The notes: generated by a model from the letters alone, not told the origin. A stretch of DNA of 33,533 bases from Phallusia fumigata (GCA_008931825.1 QXVZ01007174.1:1-33533); one strand, 5' to 3'. Numbered from the stretch's first letter, positions 22,601 to 33,056 are shown. Program-made: numbers and translations.

Positions 22601-23343
22601 ACGAAATTTGGGTTTCGGTCGGTTCGGAGCTTTTTCTACTCTACACATGTTTCAGCCCATTACTAAAAGTTTCTCAAAAATGTTTGTAATACTTCGGTAA
22701 AGCTTGGGGCACCGGAAACAACACGTGGCGGAGATAATGTAGACCTGTTAGCTGCAGTAACGGTAAAGGACACAGTAATAAATACCTGAAATGGGTTTTT
22801 GGCAAATGAAGTTGTTTTTATGTGTACAGGGTACATCGTTCCAATTGACTTGCATTGTAACGCAATCCTCCATTTCGCCATCGTCGTTCGGTTCATCAAC
22901 ATTCCACTGATCCAATGTAAGATTTGTCCCATCTGTCCATTGAAAGAAGTTTGTAGTTTGGTTTCGTCTTGCTCCGATGTAGAAGGTTCCTACACCGAAC
23001 AACGATCATAAATATTAAAGTATTTATTACAAAACATGTTTCGTAAACAAATTGAATTTTGCTTTTAGTTGGTTGCCAACGGATTTCAATACCTAATTAA
23101 TAAGCAAATATATTTTTTATTCAATATCTTACCTGTCACTGTTCCAGTTTTGTTTAACAGAAAGTTGTAAATTTTCTCGGTTTTAACATTTGCTACTGTA
23201 GCATTTCTTGCAGCACAATTATTTTCAGCTTCAGTATAATTGACTGTCATGGAACTTTCAATATAGAATTCATATCCTTGAAATGAATGCCACATTTGCG
23301 CATTGGCAAGTTGACAGGTAATTAAAATTATTCCAACTATCAT
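19684..23343 (-). CDS. Receptor F: type I C-type lectin receptor with short ITSM-type tail
   Basis: Exons: 23133-23343, 22786-22989, 21222-21404, 20646-20678, 20289-20391, 19868-19929, 19684-19802. All phases fit (1,1,1,1,2,1); no break is seen. The protein is about 290 aa. Signal peptide MIVGIILITCQLANAQ; CTLD with MWHSFQGYEFYIE, EPNDDGEMEDC, WNDVPC and FICQ, so the calcium/mannose residues are complete. Stalk of 61 Thr/Ala/Ser-rich residues plus an 11-residue exon (DLSSNKATYSS). TM: LIAVLSILLVVNLICLVVIY, then KLHRENK. Tail: PTYHNV in the 62-bp exon; TSYINV (fits the ITSM pattern T-x-Y-x-x-V) and GYIEF in the last exon. Ectodomain exons and introns are close copies of E, but TM and tail are unrelated to E and homologous to G. 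An inhibitory or switch-type signalling role is inference. Confidence 0.82.
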
Positions 23344-24738
23344 GTTGACTTCATTGAAATCGGGTAGTTAGTCTACTTTCGCTTAGAAGTTGAAACTACA
23401 TAAATGAAAGTTTTTAGCAGTGGAAAGTTCTATGTCGTTCACCTTTAGCCTTCGCTTAAAGTAAAACTAACGGTCTTCTAAAAGCGGAGGGCAGCATTTT
23501 TCTGCAACCGCAAGTGTGGAAAAGTGTTATATCCGCGCTGTGTGAATGGCGCCAAAGAAGTCGCCCACTTGATGTAACCGAAGCAACAAACGCAGCCGTT
23601 TCTGTCATTTTTTTTATTTAATGGTCATTTGTAAAAAAAGTCTGTAGATTGCTGTTATTTACCGCTTTTTTGTTTATGTATGCTAATGTCAAAAAACCTC
23701 AATAACAATGGCTGGCCTACATATACCTTTTATAGAACAACCTACACCGTAAAATCGTGTATTAGTCATGCTCAGTTAAGTTTATTTCCGCACTTTCTAA
23801 AAAGCATTGGGCGTTTTTATTCAAGCGGAACCACATGTTGCAGCTTGCATTGTGAATTTTTATTGTCAAAGATGTAGCGTCAAACCCAGCAAACCGCACA
23901 TTAATAACGGACAACCCTAAGGTCTGAGCAGGGCTCTTTGCTGGCTGCGCCAATACCTAGATGCCGCCGTTTTATGCTGTACAGTACATTATAGAAACGT
24001 TTACTTGTTTAGATCTGTCTACCGGTTAGTTGCAGACTTTGTACATTTCAGGCATTTGGTACTGTTCCTAAAGATCTTCTCTAGCTGCTTTCTCGCACTT
24101 ATAAAAACAGTGTTTACGATTTATTTCTTTTCTTATCTGTTGGTCACGCGCGTAAAAGTATCTAATAATATTCTGGTCCATAAGCTGTATCTTTCCCCAC
24201 TACTTATGTCTTCTTTACAGCCGAATACAACCTTACAATCAATTACACAGTTTGCACCGGAAAGCTACCTTCAACATTTTCGTATCAACTGCGAAATAAA
24301 CTAAAACCCTCCGTTTTTTTTCTCGCCCTTTACACACCCTACAACCTTATTCCAAGGAATACTAAAGCGATGCAGCTACGCATTGTACGCCACAATCAAG
24401 ACAGCACCACGCAAGGTGGATATTGCGTCAGTAAGCACAACAAATCAGAGCTAAAACCGTTTTGCTGCTTTGACTACCACTGGGGCAATGTTAGATTTGG
24501 AAGATTTGGAGTTGAACGCCCTTGAAAATGTTTTGTAATCAATTACTAGAGGTCAGAGGTGAACTTTGTCACCTTAGGAATAAGCAATTTTTGCATGATT
24601 ACAAACACAATTGTGTCACCTTCATTGCTGTATCCAAATCATAAATTTGGGTATATTGTGTAAACATTGCACGGTGAGATTAATTAAGATTGGATTTTAT
24701 CCTTTAGTCAATACCCAAACTACAAGGTTCGATAAGGG
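23344..24738. repeat. Intergenic unit between F and G (second copy)
   Basis: Second copy of the 18083-19394 unit at an offset of about 5.3 kb, with small indels (for example an insertion near 23605-23680). It contains the second Ly6-like frame (about 24370-24525, plus strand), where the last cysteine context is changed (CCFDYHWGN). No other gene seen. Confidence 0.65.
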
Positions 24739-25029
24739 TTTATTAAATCAAAGAAGGCTTATTCAGTACAAAGTCTTACGAGTAGTAGCAGCGCGTCATC
24801 TACTACTACAGGCACTCAACATATGATGAAGGTATGCTTCTAAATAACCTTTAGATCCCGAGCTGGTCTTGATCAGGCCCATGCGCCAGGACGAGATATT
24901 TAAAACTGAATAGGTTAACTAATAATGTTTAGATTTGTTTGGTTTGGATATGTTTAAAACTAAACGCGTTTTTTTTACAAAAAAGGCGATTGCAATGCGA
25001 AAAAAATGTTAAGAGGTTCCGATACACGT

Positions 25030-27765
25030 TTAGTTGCTTTGAATTTGGGGCGTAAATTTAATGTACCCAGATGAGTTTCTTTCAACATCGTCGGGTCGAT
25101 TTTGTGCCACGTTGACGTAAGATATTCTGGGGGAGGCAACTTTACAGGCTGTAGATAAGAGAAAAAATTTAGTGTCCTAAGTACAATCAAGTTTTTCGAC
25201 AAATATCCTTACCTACATTGTGATAAGTTGGTTCGGTGTTTGCCTTTTTGTTTTTGGGCACTTGCTTGGTGATTTCTAAGGACAGAAATAAAAGTAGTGT
25301 ACCTTAAAAAATCTATAAAATCGGCCGAAAATAACAAAACCGTTTTAGGATGTTTTTCAAAATCATTGTTAGTCATTAAGATTTGTAATTGATTTTAAAT
25401 GTAATGCGACAATATTTGCTGGTAATCGACTGATGGTGACCAGCAAAACATTTATTGTAGCTGGTATTTTGTAACCACTCTTAGAAAAACAAAAGGTAGC
25501 AGATCTGTTGGTCGGAAACATGTGCATCTTTTAATTTTGCAAATAACATGCGGAAATGTAAACATTTTACCTGAGCACATTATTTTTCCTGTGTAGCTTG
25601 CAAATGGCAACTAGACAAATTGCGTTGATCAACAGCGAAAGTGACAACGCCACTATGAAGCTATTCCGTTCCTCTGTTAAAAAACTTCATTTTTGGAAGT
25701 GATTGAGTTTTGTTTTTTGAGTGGCGTAAGTTGCGAAAAATGGTTGCAAAAAAAGTTTGGAAACCTTACGATTTTGGACCTTATGTGCCCTGACGAAAAA
25801 CAATTGGAATGTAGGTAAAGGAGAGTTATGTCAGCCAAAGTACTTGTAGGCCAAGAGTGCATTTAATTCTCCTGTTTTAACTACAAATGGAAGTCAGGAA
25901 ACAATCTACTTACCCGACGAGTGGCTGGCTTTATTTGACGACAGATCTGTGAAAAAATACGACAATGGTCTTTAGTTGTGGAAGTCTACACTGTTACATA
26001 AAAACTTACAAGTAAAAACTGTTAATTTGTTCCTTATACGTCTTATCACAAACACAAAAAGGGATCCCAAACCTCAGATTAAGTCTCGACACTGCCTGAT
26101 ACATGACACATACATTAATAAGGTTGTGATATATGACTGCAGAGGCTGATCACTGTAAATAGGCTGTGTGACGTTTCTGTAAACCCGCAACTATCGAAGC
26201 GCGAATTTTGCGTTTTTCTCGTGTTCTCTTTTTTGTGGGGCCTCTCTCGCGCCTGGGATAATTTACATTTTGACGTGTAGAATAAATACCAGGCCTCAGC
26301 TGTTTTTTACGACTATTTTCGTTCTGGGTGTGTATAATGTATAATAATTCCAGTATAAATGAGGTAATGCTCAGTTTGAAGTTATTTTCCATGCAAAAAA
26401 GGCGGTTTATAGTATTGTTGTACTGTTGCTGTTGGCACAATACACTTCTTATTATACGTTTCAGAACTATTTCGTTGACGTGCAAAAAGATTTATATGAA
26501 ATACAATCAGCTGCAAGTTGCCTATTTTCCACATGCAACCACATTTAAGATACCCACCCTGTTGTTTCGTAACCGACGTGAATGTTGAAGTCGCCGAGGT
26601 CTCTGTAGTGTGAAAACTTGAGCTTGGAATATAGGCTGCTGTAGTTGCTAGCCTATAGTTGTGGTCGTGGAAGCTGTGGTTGCTACAGTGCTTGCTTCAG
26701 TCGTTACTAGAGTGATTGTTACAGTGGCGGTTTCTTACGAAAAAAGTATAGAGAAGGTAAATTAAACCAAACAAAAGGAAAAGTATTAAACTAGTCAGTC
26801 CAAATTTGGTTACAGATTTGCTTTTTTTCGAAAGCGGTTACATTGCTTGAACACATGAATATTTACGGTTTGTTGCATTTTAATTTGTTTGCAAATTTGG
26901 TCGTAGTTATCGTCCTCACATCAATAGTTTCCACATTTCTTTCATTTTCGTTATTCGACTCTGCCTCAGTACTTGACAGCAAACCTAATCACGTATCCGG
27001 TTTTAAATTCTTCACTTGATTTTTAAACATGCAGTACAATTTTGGTTTTGTTTTTTTCGAACTCGTGAGTGGTCATAGCTCCCATACTACAAGTGTTTCT
27101 GTCCGTTATTGGTGGAAGATTTAAAAAAGTTTTATATTTTTACGGCGAATCTCTTGGAATACCACGTCTTGTCAGTTGCAGTAGCCGTAAAAGACAAGTT
27201 TAACATACTTGCAGCAGATTTTTGGCAAATAAAGTTTGCTTTAAATGTGCAGGAACCATCATTCCATTTGACTTTCAATGTAACACAATCCTCACTTCCA
27301 TCATAGTCGTTCGGTTCATCAACATTCCACTTTTCTAACATATGATTTGTCCCATCTGTCCATTGAAAGACGTTTGTCGTTTGGTTTCGTCTTGCACCGA
27401 TGTAGAAGGTTCCTAAACAACCACAGAACGATCATATTTATTTTGTTTTTGACAAAATGGTCCAGCCATTTTGGCTTTCCTGCGTTAATCATCGCTTTGT
27501 TGGCAACGCATTGCAATATTCAATTTAAAAAGCAAAAATAAGTTTTTTAGATCTCACCTGTTGTTGTTTGAACCTTAGCAGGAAAGTTGTAAATTTCCTG
27601 GGTTTTTACGTTTGCCACTGTGGCCTGTTTTGCAGAACATTCCCTCTTGGCTTCAGCGTAACTGACTCTCGTGACATTTTCAATGAAGAAATCACATCCT
27701 TGAAAGAAATGCCACATTTGCGCATTGGCAAGTTGACAGGTGATTAAAATTATCACAACTATCAT
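25030..27765 (-). pseudogene. Receptor G: lectin receptor paralogue of F with two frameshifts
   Basis: Exons: 27558-27765, 27209-27412, 26558-26733, 25914-25946, 25571-25673, 25213-25275, 25030-25148. Exons 1 and 2 are intact: signal peptide MIVVIILITCQLANAQ, then MWHFFQGCDFFIE, FYIGARRNQTTN, EPNDYDGSEDC, WNDGSC and FICQ. The stalk exon is 176 nt instead of a multiple of 3, and its frame hits TAG about halfway; the remainder is open one frame over. The short tail exon is 63 nt, where F has 62, which creates a stop at the next junction. The last exon itself is well kept and encodes ISYVNV (ITIM consensus) and GYIKF. The TM exon is open. Two lesions argue for a recent pseudogene or a soluble/tail-less product. 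The extra base lies near T-runs, so an assembly error is possible. Confidence 0.7.
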
Positions 27766-28440
27766 GTCGACTTTATTGGAAACGGACTTTTGAGTTCGTT
27801 CAGATTTTGAAACTGCTTAAGATTGAAATTACTAGTGGGTAAAAACCGTATGTCTTTACACTTTTAACTTCTGCAAAAAGTACAAATAGAACCGTACGCT
27901 ACAAATTCTAACAGCCAACCATTACTGTTGCGTGCCGTTTCATATTTTTAAAGGTGAAATCCAAAAATTTCAACAAATATTGCGGCCTACTTTCTCCTTT
28001 AATGTATAACACCTATACCGTGAAGTTTTGTATTAGTAATTCAGAGATGAATTTATTTCCGCAATTTATTTGCAGTGTAACTGTTTATAGTGTCACGAAT
28101 TTAAAGTCGTAGCCAGTCAATTGTTTCGGAGCTGGCCAAATATTTCCTGGGGAACCTTCCGAACGTACAATTTTAGTTGAAGATTCGTCCAGGCACGTCC
28201 CTTTGCCCCCTGGTTACGTCTGTACCTAGATTCGGCAATTATAAGACCCGCAAAGTACTTTAAAAGACTGTTTACTTTTCATCTGTAAGCTTTGTACATT
28301 TTAATACATTTTCTGCTGTTTCTTAAACACGCAAAAATACCGGGTATAACTAATCTATAACCTTTATTACACTTTAAACAGACGGAGAAACAACAGCACA
28401 CTACCTTTTTCGTTTCCTATTAAACTACGAAATAAGCGAA
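27766..28440. repeat. Decayed third copy of the intergenic unit
   Basis: Partial similarity to the E and F upstream flanks, for example TATACCGTGAAGTTTTGTATTAG at 28013 against 18411 and 23744, and TTTATTTCCGCA. No gene of the receptor family in it. Confidence 0.5.
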
Positions 28441-28465
28441 AGCCTTTTCGTTCATAGTTTTCATA

Positions 28466-28717
28466 ATGCGCAATACAACCCTATTGCTATGCTTTCAGAA
28501 GCAATGTAGCTATAGGCATTGTATCCACAATCATGAGTGCACCACGCAAGGTGGATATTGCGTCACAATCAAAGAACCGGTTTGTTGCTTTGCCAACCTC
28601 TGTAACAATGCTATGGAGACAGAAACAGTTTGGACATTCAAAACATTTGGACGTCAATCAAAATGTATTGTAATCTCTTACAGGTGCCTAAAGCAGGTAA
28701 AACTTCGTCAATTTTAA
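28466..28717 (+). CDS. Cysteine-rich exon resembling the C-terminal half of a Ly6/uPAR domain
   Basis: Plus strand, opposite to the receptors. After a TTTCAG acceptor (exon from about 28497, phase 0) the frame reads KQCSYRHCIHNHECTTQGG, YCVTIKEPVCCFANLCNNA and on, ending with TAA at 28717. The YCV strand and CC-F-A-N-L-C-N ending are typical of the second half of three-finger Ly6/uPAR proteins. The first half and a signal peptide would need an upstream exon I cannot identify, and no GPI-type hydrophobic end follows. Two related but damaged copies lie at 19020-19174 and 24370-24525. It could be a real exon or an orphan fragment. Confidence 0.35.
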   Translation: MRNTTLLLCFQKQCSYRHCIHNHECTTQGGYCVTIKEPVCCFANLCNNAMETETVWTFKTFGRQSKCIVISYRCLKQVKLRQF

Positions 28718-29555
28718 GTCAGGGAAACACGTTTAGCAATGCCCCTTTTATACTTGGTGTTCAACACACCTCAAGCTAGAACTTGGCTTTCCGCAGTGAG
28801 GTATAGCACGTGATAAACCTGCGGTGCAACGCAATCCGGCATTTGTGCCTTTTCTTATTAAACAAGTCGATTCAAACACAGCAATCCGCACGACTTCTAG
28901 ATAGAGATATTCAAGGCAAAATACATTTCCAAATTGTGCGTCGAAGTTTCAATATTCTGAAGTACAACATGTTGCTGCACGCGAAATATATTTAGTTGTG
29001 CTACAATGCGTCGAAAAAAAACCCATAATTTTAGAAGATATTTTCTTAGAATTTGCTTGGGATAGCATGGTGTGATTGAGTACGGTTCGTTTGTGGTAAA
29101 AAATTAGGCAACAAACACACAACTAAGATTTATGGTGGAAAATCATATCTCCAAAGTTCAAAACATTCCACCACTTGTAAGCAGTACAAGTTTCAAATAA
29201 CATAAAATGAGTGACAAATATCGGTTACAAGCAAATACACAACACAGAAATTCGTCAACCTAAATTTGCAGCAGTGGGCGTCAATACCATTTACTTTAAA
29301 GCTAAGCAAGCTAAGGATGTTAAAAAATAAATCAGATACATTTGTCACCGACGTGGGACATCGAGATAATAAAAGGACCCCATTATTACGGTCATTAAGT
29401 TTTATACCCACCACTGGTCATTGCACAGACACTGCCATCGTATTGAAAGAAAAACTAGGGATCCTATTATATATAACAGGTCATTTAGATCACAAAGGTG
29501 ACTCTGATGGTGAGTAAAACTGCCAGCTCAGCCAGTCGATCCAACAGAAAATGGA
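28718..29555. other. Intergenic; nothing recognised
   Basis: Open frames on both strands (for example plus strand 29266-29517) are short and without motifs. It includes the 3' flank of the GPCR-like last exon. Confidence 0.3.
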
Positions 29556-29785
29556 TTACGTCCTGGTATTGCTGCTTCTGTGCTGATTCGAGCCTCGTTC
29601 GGTTGAATTACTTCCGGTATCCACGGCGCTTTTATGAATATCCATTTGCCTTTTGCATTTGACTAATGCCTCTACAATGATGCCGTCTTTGACACAGTAG
29701 AGCAGAAACACCACGATTCCTTGTGAACCGTTGATCACAGAGTGAATGTACATGAAAATCTCGTTCGAAATCTCATTTCCTGCTC
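29556..29785 (-). CDS. Last exon with adhesion-GPCR-type TM7 and cytoplasmic end
   Basis: Acceptor GTATCAG|GA in phase 1, 76 codons and TAA. The core NEIFMYIHSVINGSQGIVVF, LLYCVKDGIIVEAL follows the adhesion (class B2) GPCR TM7 pattern of a helix with an N-S-x-Q-G core, an aromatic/hydrophobic run, Y/H-C and a charged helix 8. The hydrophilic tail is Ser/Thr/Asn/Arg-rich and lacks the Y-x-x-V motifs of the neighbouring receptors. Confidence 0.65.
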
Positions 29786-32700
29786 CTGATACATAACAGC
29801 ATTTAAGATTAAAAACAGACTTGTAGGCCAAAATTTAAATTTAAGAGATTAAAGTGTTGGGACGTTTGGCTGAGACACAAAGACACAACAAGATTGTGAT
29901 CAACATGTTTTGAAACGTAGCAAATATTTACGATTCTAAACTTTAAAAAGCATTATATGAGCTTCTAATTTCGGGTTCACAATGCATGTCCTGACCGTTT
30001 TGTGGGTTAATGACACCGTACATCAATGTTGTTCAGCGGCTTGTGGTTTAACCATACTGCAGCATGTTAAGTTTAAGTTTAAAATGACACTTAAAGCAAC
30101 GGATGATCAGAGAATAATCAACATCGTTATGNCGAGAAAGTAAATTGTTACGTTGGAAGTAAATGGGTTTCTGGATATCTGTTCTAGGAAACTTTCCAAG
30201 TTTAGCAAGTCATCAGCCATGATGGGATTTAGTTGTTGAACTGCTTGTTGCAGGTCGTTCACCAAAGTGTCTAAAAACATATTTTAACAAATTCATGACA
30301 ATTCCATGGCCATTTGGGTGTCTATCCGTCATACATGCGGAGCAGTCAAAAATAACACCAAAATTTATTTTTCCTACAGTTAATTGGGGTAAAATTTATG
30401 TTTTGGGATCGTATGTTTCTCGACTTACAGTTTAAATGTCGTTCAAAGGAGAATTATGTTGACCAGTAGTTGCATATGCAACTTAGCCATTATCAGGAAA
30501 TGGCGCCACTTACCTGAAGATTCTGTGGTTTCCATTGTCGGCAGATCTATCAAAACATTCAACAATCGACACCTTGCTTTTGTCATTCAAGTATACATTG
30601 ATACATAAAAAACGCAAAAAGGCTAAATAATCTTGTATTTTATGTATGTGTTATCATGCTAAACCAAAAAAACACACAGGTATGTATGTAGGCTTTTCAA
30701 AAGGTAATGGTGATTGATTGTGCAATTTCGAGATCTCACGTGTGAATAATGTGTCAACGCATACCGTTTCAATGCAAACTGAAGTAAGCCTAGGTTTTAC
30801 ACACACGCAGAGGTTTATATCGGTTTATAAGGTTTGTAATTAATGATTGCGGTTTCCGCCTATTTCAGATGGTGATACCAGCGCACGTATTGCCATAAGA
30901 CATCTTTTGATTGCAACGTTTTAACGCGAGAAAGGCGATAGACAGATTTTTGTGCCGCTAGCTTTCATGCAGACTTTACGTTTTACCCGGTTTGCTTTTA
31001 GAATTTTTTTTTTATAGTGTCAATCCAAACAAACAGATTAGATTTAATAAAATCTTGCTTGTCCTTTTTTCTTGCATGCTCTTACCCACCTGATGAATCG
31101 TATCTTGTAGTCGCTTGTATGGTNTCGGTTTATAAGGTTTGTAATTAATGATTGCGGTTTCCGCCTATTTCAGATGGTGATACCAGCGCACGTATTGCCA
31201 TATGACAGCTTTTGATTGCAACGTTTTAACGCGAGAAGTGCGATAGATAGATTTTTTGTGCCGCTAGCTTTCATGCAGACTTTACGTTTTACCCGGTTTG
31301 CTTTTAGAATTTTTTTTTTATAGTGTCAATCCAAACAAACAGATTAGATTTAATAAAATCTTGCTTGTCCTTTTTTCTTGCATGCTCTTACCCACCTGAT
31401 GAATCGTATCTTGTAGTCGCTTGTATGGTGGCTTGGGTCGTTGTATCGTTTCCTGCAAAATTTGTCTTGTTTCTTTAAGTTGGATCTTTGTGTGATTATT
31501 TTGTATCACTTTAAATACTTTTTTAACGCGACTCATTACGAATCAATATGCCATTCCCGCAAAAAACTCACAAACGTCAAAATATAATTACAAAAGCAAG
31601 CTTGTAGGGGTTTCATACACCGAATAAACTAAAAATGCAAGTGATTAGGGTTGTTGTAAAACAGTAAAACTTATATAATTAAAGATGAAAGCTTTGTTTA
31701 ACCTAAAATCACGCATTGTTTCGTCTATTTTGCTTCCTTCGAAACACACCTGGGATTGTCCTTTGACAAATGTATCTCGAGAAAAATGAACAAGGCACGT
31801 CTCTCCATTCGTAAGTTGAATCGTAGGATTCCACCCATCCCATGATCACGCAGTATTCGTTGCCCCTGAAGTTGTTCGGCTGGTCTGACTTCCATTGGCC
31901 CACTGTTATATCGGTGCCATCATTCCACATTGTTGTGTTCAGTGTATGGTTTACACTGCCACCGATATACAGGGCAAAGGGATATTCTGTTACAGATAAA
32001 AAGATTTAGACGAAACTTCCTCTTTCGCTTAGGAAAAGTGTCGCGGAGGATAAGGCGGATGCAATGATATTCATATTGCGAAAAGTAGTTGACTGTGGAG
32101 AATCACAGCAAGCTTAGGTTCATAGGCGCCTGCAGAAAATTTTCCAAGAGGGAACAAATCCTAATGCATACATACTTTTTAATTCATGAAATTTTTTTGA
32201 TAGAACAGATAAATTTAATAAAGTACATTTGCCCCTCCTACCCCAACGAGCCGGCGCACATGCCTGGGTTTTATTAATTTAATATAACTGCGGGCCGCAA
32301 CGTGTTACATTGTAGTTACAAGAGAAGCGTGATAACTGTAAGAGTAGAAGTCATTTGTGTATTCGAAATCTAAAAAGTGAGGGCGATTGTAAAATGTGGA
32401 GGAACACATTTTAATAATTCTTAAAATACATTTACTTTGCAGGCTAAAAGCACAAAAATGGTTTAAAGAAATCTACTTTACAACTTTAATGCGATGGATG
32501 AGGCTGCTTTAGGTACGCCCATATTTGTTCATCAAATCCTATTAGCCCCTCTCCTATTTTTGCTTTTAAACTGCATTCTGCAAAAACCATTATTTTGCCG
32601 CAAGCAGTCAAGGAATCACTCATCTATCGGGAATTGCTGAAGAGTTATCCTCACTGACGTTAAAACCACTTACAACCAAACCATTAAAACAATGATTTTG

Positions 32701-32950
32701 AGTTGACCTACTCTATTTAGATTCTAACCTGTCAGCACTCCAACTTCAGTTTTCAGAACTTTGAAAATTTCGTTGGTTTTTACATATGCTAGGTGCGAGT
32801 TCATTTCTGCACATCTGGCTTATGGGCTTGCTCGTTCGTGTTGTTGGTGGCGTTGCGTTCGATGTAAAATTCGAAGCCTTGAAAGGTCTGCCATGGCTGA
32901 GCATTGCTTAGGGAAGCTGCCGTGAGGAAAACCAAGATATACTGAAACAT
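29556..32950 (-). CDS. Receptor H: C-type lectin ectodomain joined to an adhesion-GPCR-like module (model with gap and one frameshift)
   Basis: Minus-strand exons in order: 32729-32950 (signal peptide MFQYILVFLTAASLSNAQ and CTLD half 1), 31750-31986 (CTLD half 2), 31396-31452 (stalk GNDTTTQATIQATTRYDSS), 30514-30546 (stalk DLPTMETTESS), 30133-30270 (GAIN-like, cut by the N at 30132), gap, 29556-29785 (TM7 and C-tail, stop TAA). Every junction seen is phase 1. The CTLD has a QPN motif and WRDVPC instead of EPN/WND, so its sugar preference probably differs. Exon 1 is 222 nt where 3n+1 is needed, with a frame change near 32815: a lesion or sequence error. The 33-bp exon and its flanking introns match the equivalents in F and G. 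The last exon (FMYIHSVINGSQGIVVFLLY, then CVKDG) resembles TM7 of adhesion GPCRs. TM1-6 would lie in the gap. That all exons form one gene is inference. Confidence 0.5.
30132..30132. other. Single N: assembly gap inside gene H
   Basis: The N cuts the coding exon 30133-30270 in mid-frame (after IYFL). The region to its left shows no TM1-6 coding exons, although the next exon encodes TM7. Confidence 0.65.
30133..30270 (-). CDS. Partial exon resembling the helical part of a GAIN domain
   Basis: After TTTTTAG|AC (phase 1) the frame codes DTLVNDLQQAVQQLNPIMAD, DLLNLESFLEQIS, RNPFTSNVTIYFL up to the N. It is helix-rich and Leu-patterned, and contains an NVT sequon, like the start of an adhesion-GPCR GAIN domain. 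The spacing from the 33-bp exon (about 240 bp) equals that of the TM exon in F and G, so this exon occupies their place. GAIN identity is tentative because only about 46 residues are visible. Confidence 0.45.
30820..31429. repeat. About 304-bp direct duplication around the N at 31124
   Basis: 30820-31123 and 31125-31429 are nearly identical, with a few substitutions (CATAAGACATC against CATATGACAGC; GAAAGGCGATAGACA against GAAGTGCGATAGATA). The left copy stops inside the stalk exon of H at the N. This is best read as unmerged haplotype or contig ends. The partial stalk exon at 31090-31123 is then not a second exon. Confidence 0.75.
31987..32728. other. Intron of gene H; nothing else seen
   Basis: Between the two CTLD exons of H. 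No supported coding sequence; the plus-strand frame at 32089-32277 has no motifs. Confidence 0.4.
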
Positions 32951-33056
32951 TTTGTGCAATTTTTTGTAAAGGACTGAAAAAAATACGCAATTATAAAACC
33001 TCTTACAACAAAATAAATCGATTTGAAAGCAAATGAAAATTCGAAACTATTTTAAC

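Noticed and set aside
26150-26485. 111-codon minus-strand frame rich in Arg/Lys
   Set aside because: It falls in an intron of receptor G, with no conservation in the F copy that I could see.
31318-31536. 72-codon minus-strand frame beginning MSRVKKVFKV
   Set aside because: A different frame of the same region, bounded by TTTTGCAG and CAG|GTGGGT, gives a phase-1 Thr/Ser stalk exon that fits the gene.
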